In this document: positions 13,331-21,395 of the stretch, piece after piece | How the letters are laid out: the number at the start of each line of letters is the position of its first letter | Numbering within the stretch: position 1 is the first letter of the stretch | IMG/VR virus record: IMGVR_UViG_3300017714_000163 | Span: 1 to 24,466 of that record | Reading direction: 5' to 3' (one strand) | Source of the DNA: a virus | Length of the DNA stretch: 24,466 bases | Notes under the pieces: generated by a model | The model's database searches: none | Told to the model about the DNA's origin: nothing | What the model saw: the letters and a program-made list of their open reading frames with translations, nothing else | Made by a program: the position numbers and the translations under genes

Positions 13331-15928
13331 TTAATATCCTCCTCCGTATCCACCACCACCACCCGAAGGTGGAGAAGGAGATGGACTAGGTGTTGATGGT
13401 GTAGTGGGTGTTGATGGTGTTGGTGTATTAGTAGAAGTTGATTGAACATTCACATCAGTATTTGTTGGTATATTTAATGCATTAGATGATGGAGTTATTG
13501 GATCAATTGCTTCTTGAACTGTTGAAGATGATGATTCGCTCGATGATGTAGTATTTCTGATTACAGTAGATCCTAGTTTAGACAAACTTTCTGCTACTGT
13601 ATCATAAATCAGCGCATGTGGTCTATCTGAATGAGCAGCACCAACCATCTTCACTCCTTTATGTACATGATATGGACCGTAATATGGTTGACCGTTCACA
13701 TAACCAACCAACTCTTGAGTTTTTGATGTACATTGTATGACAGAAAGTGTACTAGAACTATACCTACTTTGTTCTTCTACAGTAAATTCAGATGCCTCAG
13801 TGAAAACTATACTAGGTCTCAATCTAACACCATTACCAGTCTTACTATTTATTGTAATATCTGGAATTTCAACAAATCCACATTGCTCACCTTTAATGAC
13901 AATCTCGACCAATTGGCCAGAATCAGTATATCTTCCTTCCAATAAGAGACCTGGCATAGGTGGAGTAACAATAAATGTATCATCCTGAGCATAACCATAT
14001 CCAGTAGTAATGACACTGATTTTATCTAAACATCCAACGACAGGAACAGTGACAATCTCATCGCCACCACCGCCGCCGCTACCGCCATCACCGCCGTTTC
14101 CACCGTCACCATCATCAGGGAGGCCAGGATCAACGGTTCCACCACCATCAGTAGCATCATCATCTCCACCACCATCAGGTAAATCGATGATGATCTCATC
14201 ATCTCCACCACCAATAGGTTTTTGAGCATCGTCATCAGGATTATCATTATCAGATCCATCAGGAACATCAATGTATCCCCAACCAGGATTTGTGATAATA
14301 ACACCTGTCAATCCACCATCAATGGGGTCAATTTCAGCATAACCAGCTCCACCAGAACCATAATTGCATGGATCATCAAATGCAACGAATGGAGGATACT
14401 TATATCCCAATCCTTTCTGAGAAAGTAAAACTCCGATGATATTACCTTTTTTACTAATAACTGATGATGCTAATGCCTCTGCGACTGGATTACCACCAAA
14501 AATACTAACAGTTGGTGGGGTGCATTCATCACCACCTACAATATCACAAGCACTAGGACCAGTAGTATCTCCCAATCCTGCTTCTTCTAACCACCCAAGA
14601 GCTCCCGTCGTTGGGTCTGGTATTTGTAACTCAGACAAGAATTTATTAAAATTATCTTTTTGTTGTTTTGTTGGACCACCCCAAGGGCTAGAATTGAATT
14701 TTGTAACTTCAGAACAGTTTTTAGTCAAACACAAGAAACCAATAATACCAAGAATCTGATCAATGACATCCATGATGGCACCGCCAATATCCAACACACC
14801 ATCCAAATACTTACTAATCTCCTCCATAGCACCATTTAATGCGCCTTGCAATGCACCCAAAACATTATTAATTAAAGCATTTATAAATTTTTCAGCAGAA
14901 CATATTGGAGCAGCTGCTATTTTATCAAGAAGAGCAGCAAGGAAGTCACCAATCAGTCCAGGAAGTTCATCTATCGTGATTTGAAAGATGCAAAATATAA
15001 TATCAAGAATCTTTGCAAGAATTGAGTCTGCTAAATCCTTTGCAACGTCTCCCAAGATAAGATCTATTGCATTAGAGACTAATGTTCTAATTTGTTTAAG
15101 TACCCAGTTTCTAACTCTTTGTATAAGTGTTCTTAATACTGCAGCGATATTATCAATGATCTTGTTAATTTGTCCAGCAAAATCATATACCTTATTAACA
15201 GTGCCAAGAACATATGTTGCATAGTATTTTTTTACACCGTTTAGTATGCTTGCAACCTTTGATATTTCAACTTGAATTCTAGAAATAGTGTCGGTTCCAC
15301 AATTATTCGGACCACTAAATTCCTCCATCAAGTTATACATCTCCCAAGTATTTAAATTACTAGGGACAAAATTTGAATAAGATGTTGAGTCAGAAACTAC
15401 GGTAGTTTTAAATTCCCCTGATGGATTAGATTCTTTACCCTGTTTATTTGTATTTGATTTTAAATCTGGACTTTTACCTTCTGATGCCACTCTCCAAGCT
15501 GGAAGATTGTCGGTATAAGGAAATGATGAGTCAAATGGATTAATTCCACTATTTGCATCTTGATACTCAGCAGAACTTACATTTGGAGCATCTTTATCAA
15601 AATAACCATATATACCATCAATGACTGGTTGTTGTGCATCATCACCGTCTGCAAAAAATCCACTTACAAGTTCACCACCAACGATTCCACTAGAAGCATT
15701 ATTTCCTTGTCCCATACTGGTGGGTCTTTTAATAATTGCCGTTGGTAGATCTTTATCTGGAAGTATTGATCTATCTTCAGTATGATATCCTAAAATTCTA
15801 ACAGGTACTCTCTCTCCCCAGTTATAACCTTCATTGATAGTTTTACTGAACGGCACTTTGCCAATCCAATATCGATAACCATCACGGCCAAAAAAAGAAC
15901 TGTTGAGTAAAGAGTCTGTAACTGACAT
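13331..15928 (-). CDS. gp5: gp5-like baseplate hub/spike protein (865 aa)
   Basis: Residues about 13-110 are a gp5-type OB-fold domain: FFGRDGYRYWIGKVP, GYNWGERVPVRILGYHTED, LPTAIIKRPTSMGQ, GGELVSGFFADGDDAQQPVI. Residues about 250-420 are amphipathic helices (LKQIRTLVSNAIDLIL, LIGDFLAALLDKI). Two or three beta units with a G-[LWY]-GY motif follow (KGLGYKYPPFVAF, NPGWGYIDVP, TGYGYAQDD). An Asp/Gly-rich linker separates them, then PYHVHKGVKMVGAAH, and a Ser/Thr/Pro and poly-Gly tail. T4 gp5 has a lysozyme domain after the OB-fold; I do not see one here. The likely role is the central spike/hub subunit binding gp27. The GAGGA ribosome site lies in the last codons of the 75-aa gene. Confidence 0.75.
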   Translation of the reverse strand: MSVTDSLLNSSFFGRDGYRYWIGKVPFSKTINEGYNWGERVPVRILGYHTEDRSILPDKDLPTAIIKRPTSMGQGNNASSGIVGGELVSGFFADGDDAQQPVIDGIYGYFDKDAPNVSSAEYQDANSGINPFDSSFPYTDNLPAWRVASEGKSPDLKSNTNKQGKESNPSGEFKTTVVSDSTSYSNFVPSNLNTWEMYNLMEEFSGPNNCGTDTISRIQVEISKVASILNGVKKYYATYVLGTVNKVYDFAGQINKIIDNIAAVLRTLIQRVRNWVLKQIRTLVSNAIDLILGDVAKDLADSILAKILDIIFCIFQITIDELPGLIGDFLAALLDKIAAAPICSAEKFINALINNVLGALQGALNGAMEEISKYLDGVLDIGGAIMDVIDQILGIIGFLCLTKNCSEVTKFNSSPWGGPTKQQKDNFNKFLSELQIPDPTTGALGWLEEAGLGDTTGPSACDIVGGDECTPPTVSIFGGNPVAEALASSVISKKGNIIGVLLSQKGLGYKYPPFVAFDDPCNYGSGGAGYAEIDPIDGGLTGVIITNPGWGYIDVPDGSDNDNPDDDAQKPIGGGDDEIIIDLPDGGGDDDATDGGGTVDPGLPDDGDGGNGGDGGSGGGGGDEIVTVPVVGCLDKISVITTGYGYAQDDTFIVTPPMPGLLLEGRYTDSGQLVEIVIKGEQCGFVEIPDITINSKTGNGVRLRPSIVFTEASEFTVEEQSRYSSSTLSVIQCTSKTQELVGYVNGQPYYGPYHVHKGVKMVGAAHSDRPHALIYDTVAESLSKLGSTVIRNTTSSSESSSSTVQEAIDPITPSSNALNIPTNTDVNVQSTSTNTPTPSTPTTPSTPSPSPSPPSGGGGGYGGGY

Positions 15929-15931
15929 TAA

Positions 15932-16159
15932 TTAGTCCTCATAAACCAGACATTCTGGTTCCGATGGGTTAGCGTCACAATATAGTTCTAATGGTGATGG
16001 ATCATGATGATCACCTGCTTCAATCTCTGCCTTATGATGTTCTGCATAATCTTCTAGTTCATGTAGTTCACCCTCAATGTGACGACGTTGATTGGGTGAA
16101 ATCAAGGGATTGTCAAGGATTTCTTTGTCCTTTGCGATGTGTGTTTCGATGTTTTCCAT
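15932..16159 (-). CDS. Small acidic conserved-type protein (75 aa)
   Basis: A 75-residue acidic protein. Residues 1-45 are a likely helical hairpin (ETHIAKDKEILDNP, NQRRHIEGELHELEDYAEHH). The tail LELYCDANPSEPECLVYED has two Cys that could pair. I recall this tail type as common next to gp5 in cyanomyoviruses, but no function is assigned. It sits between the hub gene and gp5-like gene with gaps of only three bases on each side, so it is probably a virion or assembly factor of the hub. A GGAG site precedes its ATG. Confidence 0.7.
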   Translation of the reverse strand: MENIETHIAKDKEILDNPLISPNQRRHIEGELHELEDYAEHHKAEIEAGDHHDPSPLELYCDANPSEPECLVYED

Positions 16160-16162
16160 AGG

Positions 16163-17455
16163 TTAAGCTCCTAGTGTATCTCGTATAATTAATAAGTGTG
16201 AATAAGATCTTGAATTTGTAAATTGGTGGCAAACTTCTTTAATGAGGAACTTGCCACTTAATTCTTTATCAAATTCATATTGGCATCCAAGTTTTGCTAT
16301 ATTCACTTCTATACAGTCACCAGCATGTAGATTTAGGTTTTGTGGAACTGTAATATTTAGTATCTGTGTAAAAATCTTATTATATGTAATGGGTGCTTGT
16401 GCTGAAAATTCTGAGAAAGCAAAGTTTATTTTTTCTCGATCAGTTAAACCTTGCATATCATTCATTCCCATATAAATTCTAGTCATAGAAAGATCAAGAT
16501 CTTCTGGTGGGTTGTATATACCTTTACCTAAAAATTCTGTGTCTTCGATACTTTCCCAGTCAAATTCAATTTTATCTTGACCAGTTTCCATAGCACCAGC
16601 AAAAGGATCAAAATTATATCTTTTTGCACCAAATGCACCCAATTGTGTTTTTCTCACCAAATCATTTGATTGTACTTGAGTATATCTCAATATCCTCTTA
16701 TTTGGATTTGATTGAGTTCCATATGGATTTTTTGGTTCGTATTGAGTAGCAGCAGTTCCACCATAAGTATAAACTACATTAACACCATCTTCTTGAAGAA
16801 TCGGTTGTTTAATTAGGGATTCGATTGATTTAAAATTATAACCTCTTCTAGTTTCAAAGAAAACAAATCCAGCAGATTTTCCAGATTCTTCACCAATAGA
16901 TCTCGGGCACATTTTCAAAATAACAGTGAATGGTTTTCTAGAATTGCCTTGATATGAAAAATTAGATGAACATGGAGATGTGATAAATTCTTTATCTGTT
17001 TTTAACTCAGTATCTAAAATACTACGAACATTCTCAGATGTTACAGCCTCTGGTAATTTTCTAAAGACTCTTTCCCTTGAGTCTACAAAAAATTCATTTG
17101 AAATAAAATTAAATTGAAGTAATTCTTTATTGTTATCCTGCGATAACTGAGCTGGTTTGAAAACTCTCAGTGTTGTAAGATTGAGAGTTTGTTTGCGTTG
17201 ATTTGTTATTTTAATATCTGCTTTTTCACCACCAACTACAGGTAATCCAGACATCAATGGATCGTTAAATGTTTTAGAATTAATATTATTTCTACCACTG
17301 TCCATTACAAAAGTTTTTGCAGTCACTACTGGTGAAAAAATATCTTCATAGTATAAAAATTCTCCACCAGTACCTGCACTGATGTCAACTTCATTCTCAC
17401 CATTAGCACTGGTGAGTGTAAATTTTTCTATAATAGATAATTCGGTTGCTGACAT
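16163..17455 (-). CDS. gp27: gp27-like baseplate hub protein (430 aa)
   Basis: Mixed alpha/beta protein with the layout of gp27/gpD-type hubs. The N-terminal half has a barrel-like domain (VDISAGTGGEFLYYEDIFSP, VVGGEKADIKITNQ). The centre reads NSRKPFTVILKMCPRS and GFVFFETRRGYNFKSIESLI. The C-terminal barrel reads LHAGDCIEVNIAKLG, then LSGKFLIKEVCHQF and SYSHLLIIRDTLG. Hub proteins join the tail tube to the spike. The length (T4 gp27 is 391 aa) and position two genes before gp5 agree. Its ATG shares one base with the stop of the upstream gene (TGATG), so translation is probably coupled. The symbol is by role and context. Confidence 0.65.
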   Translation of the reverse strand: MSATELSIIEKFTLTSANGENEVDISAGTGGEFLYYEDIFSPVVTAKTFVMDSGRNNINSKTFNDPLMSGLPVVGGEKADIKITNQRKQTLNLTTLRVFKPAQLSQDNNKELLQFNFISNEFFVDSRERVFRKLPEAVTSENVRSILDTELKTDKEFITSPCSSNFSYQGNSRKPFTVILKMCPRSIGEESGKSAGFVFFETRRGYNFKSIESLIKQPILQEDGVNVVYTYGGTAATQYEPKNPYGTQSNPNKRILRYTQVQSNDLVRKTQLGAFGAKRYNFDPFAGAMETGQDKIEFDWESIEDTEFLGKGIYNPPEDLDLSMTRIYMGMNDMQGLTDREKINFAFSEFSAQAPITYNKIFTQILNITVPQNLNLHAGDCIEVNIAKLGCQYEFDKELSGKFLIKEVCHQFTNSRSYSHLLIIRDTLGA

Positions 17456-19515
17456 CAGGTATATGCTGTAGAAACGTCGGTGACAATACTATTTAACGAT
17501 GAACCTCCAGATGATCCACTTGACATAGATCCGCCTGTAGGAATTGGTGTTGATTTTCCAACGGGAACAGGAACGTAAGTAATTAAAGTGCCTTTTCCTC
17601 TTCTTCGGCCTCTAGGAATATTAGAACTTACATTAACTGGTCTAACATTACTTGCAGATGATCCTTCTGCACCATGTGAGACAGAGATTTGATCAGTTCC
17701 AATAATCTTTGCTTCTCTTCCATAACCACCTGCCGTATAAACTTGTCCAACTGCAAATGGGAAGGTTGTTTTTGCTCCAGGTTGACCAGGCAAAGTTCTT
17801 TGTAGTTTAGAATTTAATTCTTGAATATCAACAGCTGGTGATGATCTAGCGTCATGCCTTTGCTGTTCATATAAAATCGCATTCCTTAATTTTGAATCAC
17901 TCATTCCCTTATACAATGTTTGAGCACTACTTCCAAGATGAACATGGGAACCTCTATTAAACATTGCTTTAATTGCATGAAATGCAACCTCTCTAATTTG
18001 CCCCCTCTGTTTTTTAGATAGGTTTGCTGGGCCATCGATATGATAATGTGTTGCATACTGTGATTCTGTTGTTCCATCTGGTCCCCTTCTACTACCAGAT
18101 CCACCTTGTACTAAACCACGTTCTCCAGATCTCAGTGGTATTAAGTTCACACCACCAGTGCTGATTGTTGGTCTAGAACCAGGCATTTGATTTTGTCTTG
18201 ATGATCGTGGAGCTGCAGGAGTTTGTGTTGGTGAAGGTGATGGAACAGCTGCTGGAGGTGGGGATTGCACTACTGGAGGTGCCTTTCCTAATGGAGTTTG
18301 AGCTGCTCTATTAATTAGATCCATTCCTGCCTGATCTTTCAATAATCCAGTTCTTTTATCTGCTGTCCAGTGACTCAATCCACCACCTGGCATAGTCAAT
18401 AAAACGGCCGCCAAATAATCTTGAACATCTGGACTAAATTTTACCTTATCTGAAATTCCAGCATATCTTAAGACAGACTCCAAAGTTCCTTTTAAGAACT
18501 GATATCTTCCTGCAGCATGTATAAACCCTTGATTATTTCCCAATTTTTTATTTTGAGATTGCAAAACCTCAGCAATAGTCATGTTGGTGAGATCTTTTCC
18601 AATTCCACCTTTTGATGGACCACTATATGGTCTTCTCCCCGCCCTATCAGGTACTGTGCCTTGATTCATTGCATTATAATTTCCAGCAGCTGCTGATTCA
18701 TATTCAGATATTTTATCTAAAGCCTGTCTATGGATAGGTTGCAATCTACTTGAATAGTTACTTCCTGATGTAGATCCTGATGTAGACGGAGTAGCAGGTG
18801 TAGATTCAGTAGTTGATTGTGATGGTCTTTGTTGTGCTTGACCTTTACCTGATCCAGATGGATCACCACCTGGACCTTGAAATTCTGGTTCTGGTTTTGG
18901 TTTTGTTATATTTTTAAAATTTTCTACTGCTTCATCAAAGTTATTACCCAAAGAATCAAAAGATGCATTTAACTCATCCATTTCCTTTTGTAATTTTCCT
19001 TCTTTGTCTGTGAAATCAAAGTTTTTAATATTTGCAATTGCCTGAGAGACAACTCCTTTTATTCCCACAACAATATTTCTGACATCACGAAGCATACCTT
19101 TACCTGCCTCAATGATATTTCCAATACGATATTTTAGCGTATCAATAAATGCTAAAATTCTAGGAAGTTGTGTAGTCAACCAACCCAAGAGAAGATATCC
19201 TAGTGCATTCATTATTCTGCCTAAGAATCCTTTTCCCTTATCTAGAGCACGAGCTGCAATTCCACCACCACTAGATTTATTTGCCTCTAGTACATCCTCT
19301 CTCGATCTTCTTTCATTTCTAAATCTAAACAGTTGATTTAGTCTTTTTTCCTTCTGATTTATTCTGTCACCAACTAATTTTTTCTTTTGAAATACTTTTA
19401 TAGCTTTAATTGAAGATTTTCTAGTAGAAATGGTGCTTCTTCTAAGAGAAACAATAGTTTCATCTAGAGGAGAAGACTTAAAAGTATCTCTTAGTAGAGC
19501 AGATGAAAGTGCCAT
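17455..19515 (-). CDS. Tail hub-region protein with lysozyme-like domain (686 aa)
   Basis: Residues 1-80 are basic and helical. A hydrophobic segment with LLLGWLTTQLPRIL lies at 108-121. A Pro/Ser/Thr/Gly linker spans about 210-255. Residues about 262-400 resemble the lysozyme-like fold of lambda lysozyme and SLT enzymes: ISEYESAAAGNYNAMNQG with a candidate catalytic Glu, IHAAGRYQFLKGTL, and a following helical part ending SHWTADKRTGLL. A second linker follows, then a region with THYHIDGP (about 489) and GSHVHLGS (about 523), a possible metal site like M23/M15 peptidases. It probably cuts peptidoglycan during injection. It shares the GWLTT region with the upstream gene. It starts two bases after that gene's stop. 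Confidence 0.62.
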   Translation of the reverse strand: MALSSALLRDTFKSSPLDETIVSLRRSTISTRKSSIKAIKVFQKKKLVGDRINQKEKRLNQLFRFRNERRSREDVLEANKSSGGGIAARALDKGKGFLGRIMNALGYLLLGWLTTQLPRILAFIDTLKYRIGNIIEAGKGMLRDVRNIVVGIKGVVSQAIANIKNFDFTDKEGKLQKEMDELNASFDSLGNNFDEAVENFKNITKPKPEPEFQGPGGDPSGSGKGQAQQRPSQSTTESTPATPSTSGSTSGSNYSSRLQPIHRQALDKISEYESAAAGNYNAMNQGTVPDRAGRRPYSGPSKGGIGKDLTNMTIAEVLQSQNKKLGNNQGFIHAAGRYQFLKGTLESVLRYAGISDKVKFSPDVQDYLAAVLLTMPGGGLSHWTADKRTGLLKDQAGMDLINRAAQTPLGKAPPVVQSPPPAAVPSPSPTQTPAAPRSSRQNQMPGSRPTISTGGVNLIPLRSGERGLVQGGSGSRRGPDGTTESQYATHYHIDGPANLSKKQRGQIREVAFHAIKAMFNRGSHVHLGSSAQTLYKGMSDSKLRNAILYEQQRHDARSSPAVDIQELNSKLQRTLPGQPGAKTTFPFAVGQVYTAGGYGREAKIIGTDQISVSHGAEGSSASNVRPVNVSSNIPRGRRRGKGTLITYVPVPVGKSTPIPTGGSMSSGSSGGSSLNSIVTDVSTAYT

Positions 19516-19517
19516 TA

Positions 19518-21224
19518 TTATTGATAATTTATGTTATAAATTGATGTTGCTAGACTTCTATATGGATTCAACGTATCATATGTTAATTGGTTTGGAATTT
19601 CATTTCCTGATGTAAGTGGGTATTTCTGTTCAAGAGTTTGAATAGCATCTCTGACATCCTGTGGCATTTCATTATCTTTTTCATCATCAAAGTCTGGTCC
19701 AGCAGACATTAGTCTATTGGAAGTTTGTTTATCCGTGCTAGGAACCTTAACATTTTCCTGATGAAGATGTGGCACTGCAGCTGCAGTTGGCGGTGCAGCA
19801 ACACCCGTACCTCTACCTTTAGCACCAACACCTGGTGTAAAACCACCCTCTTCGGGTTTCTTCATCAATCCTAGACCTTGTAGGAAGTTTGTGATTGGAT
19901 CATTCGCAAATCCAAACAGGTTATCCATACCAAGTGGATCATACAAACTATCCAAACCACCTGTTACGACTTGACCTATTTGTTGACCTATAAAACCACC
20001 ACCAATAGCACCAGCAGCTCCAACTAAAAGTGCTCCTGGTCCAGTTGTAAGACCGAGAAGACCTGCAAGACCACCACCTAAAGTTGCACCTTTAAGAGTT
20101 AATAACATTTCTGGTATTACAGGCACAACTGCCTGAGTTGGCGACATTCCCTGATCTAATCTACTTTTTATTTTTGATACTACGAACGCTCCTTTTAATA
20201 CTCCACCAAGAGCACCAAGAAATCTTGCATTACCTAGTAATGATTTTAATCCACGAAGAACTCCTCTAGGTTTGCTAAAGAATGCAAGTGGGTTTTTAGG
20301 AGTAACTACCTTGGGAGGAGTTGGCTTTGGTGATGGTATACTAGGTGCCCTACCTGGAGTAGTCCCTTGCATTTGAGGACCAGTCGGTTTTCCAGTAGGA
20401 CCGAGAATTGTTCCACCAGATCCTGGGGGTCTACCAGGAGCTACTCCAGGTCTTGTAGCACCAGGAACTGTAGTAGCACCAGGTTTTCCAGGTTTTGGTG
20501 TAGCACCAGGAACTGTAGTAGCACCAGGTTTTGGTGCTACAGCAGGAGGTTTTGGTGTTACTACAGGAGGTTTTGGCCTTAGTGCATTAAATAACGACGT
20601 AAAAGGTTTTAATAGTAAAAATTTTCCAAGTCTGAAAGTTAATCCACCAATAGTGGTAATTAAACCAATCAATCCGCCATTCAATACTAAAAATGCTGCG
20701 CCAGCCGCTGCTAATGCAGTGGCAAGTTCACCTTTTAATTTTTCAAATTCAGATTTATTTCCATTTGCATCAGCCTGAAGCATTCTGAGGAATTTAGTGG
20801 TCAACCAACCACCAAAAAGAAATAGTAATGCTTTTTTTAAGTCAAATAATTTACTACTTACAGCACCCTTTACTGCATTAATAGGTTTTGTTATTGCAGC
20901 AGTGAGTCTTGACTCTAAAATATTTTCAGATCTTCCAAAAGCAGTTCTTTCAGCGTCTCGTAATCTTTCACGCTTAGATGCATCTGCTTGAGATAATTCT
21001 GCCCTTGTCTCACCACTTATGGCTCTCGTAAGAGTTTCAAGATTTCTACCAATAGACTCAACGTTTCTATTGATAGATGTTAATTGTTTTCCTAAAAAAG
21101 TATATACTTCTACTTGCTGCCTATTATTCTGAGTCTCAACTTCCACAAGACTTTCACGCACCGAAGAAGCTGTAACTGTGCTTTGTGATGGTAATAGTTT
21201 TGATGTGTTGAGTCTAGATGCCAT
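19518..21224 (-). CDS. Tape-measure-like tail protein, gp29-like (568 aa)
   Basis: Residues 28-110 are heptad-rich helix (VEVETQNNRQQ to RNLETLTRAIS). At 132-150 there is LLFLFGGWLTTKFLRML. Long Ala/Leu/Gly-rich hydrophobic helices follow (about 165-215). A Pro-rich tract with PKPGATTVPGAT units comes next, then more Gly/Ala hydrophobic stretches (about 370-430) and an acidic tail. Coiled coil plus hydrophobic segments, a length close to T4 gp29 (590 aa) and a position after gp26 fit the tail-length determinant, which also enters the host envelope. No motif proves it. Its ATG lies within the last codons of the 53-aa ORF (11-base overlap). Confidence 0.6.
   Translation of the reverse strand: MASRLNTSKLLPSQSTVTASSVRESLVEVETQNNRQQVEVYTFLGKQLTSINRNVESIGRNLETLTRAISGETRAELSQADASKRERLRDAERTAFGRSENILESRLTAAITKPINAVKGAVSSKLFDLKKALLFLFGGWLTTKFLRMLQADANGNKSEFEKLKGELATALAAAGAAFLVLNGGLIGLITTIGGLTFRLGKFLLLKPFTSLFNALRPKPPVVTPKPPAVAPKPGATTVPGATPKPGKPGATTVPGATRPGVAPGRPPGSGGTILGPTGKPTGPQMQGTTPGRAPSIPSPKPTPPKVVTPKNPLAFFSKPRGVLRGLKSLLGNARFLGALGGVLKGAFVVSKIKSRLDQGMSPTQAVVPVIPEMLLTLKGATLGGGLAGLLGLTTGPGALLVGAAGAIGGGFIGQQIGQVVTGGLDSLYDPLGMDNLFGFANDPITNFLQGLGLMKKPEEGGFTPGVGAKGRGTGVAAPPTAAAVPHLHQENVKVPSTDKQTSNRLMSAGPDFDDEKDNEMPQDVRDAIQTLEQKYPLTSGNEIPNQLTYDTLNPYRSLATSIYNINYQ
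20454..20532 (-). repeat. 34-bp perfect direct repeat in the tape-measure-like gene
   Basis: Two identical 34-base copies at 20454-20487 and 20499-20532 have a period of 45 bases, exactly 15 codons. They encode the KPGATTVPGAT unit. Weaker Pro-rich copies (PKPPVV, PKPPAV) follow the same theme on the N-terminal side. Confidence 0.9.
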
Positions 21225-21375
21225 TTGCTTGCTTACGTTTCAGTTCTTCCTCTTCCAGGTATGCTAAGAGAAGTGAAACATACACTTCTCTTTCCCATGG
21301 CATCATATTCTCTAACTCACTTAAACTATATTTATGATGCTGCATCAAGGCAAAATTAGTTTGATAGTACGACAT
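21214..21375 (-). CDS. 53-aa gp51-like ORF, probably the frameshift extension of gp26
   Basis: Begins ATG at 21375 (MSYYQTNFALMQHHKY) and ends in TAG at 21214, with the core motif LSELENMMPWEREVYVSLLL followed by a Glu/Lys-rich helix. Short helical units with an ER-x-x-Y core are typical of the second part of tail-assembly chaperones and of hub-assembly proteins; the gp51 name is tentative. No ribosome site precedes the ATG (CACATACTTCTCTG). The frame is open upstream to 21432, through the end of gp26, and includes a slippery site. Hence it may not be made alone but as the C-terminal part of a gp26 fusion. It overlaps the next gene by 11 bases. Confidence 0.7.
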   Translation of the reverse strand: MSYYQTNFALMQHHKYSLSELENMMPWEREVYVSLLLAYLEEEELKRKQANGI

Positions 21376-21395
21376 CAGAGAAGTATGTGCCAGGG

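Noticed and set aside
14010-14225. Pro-rich plus-strand frame
   Set aside because: Antisense to the Asp/Gly-rich linker of the gp5-like gene; the Pro codons are the complement of Gly codons.
20367-20582. 71-codon plus-strand frame rich in Ser, Arg and Cys
   Set aside because: Shadow of the Pro-rich repeat of the tape-measure-like gene on the other strand.
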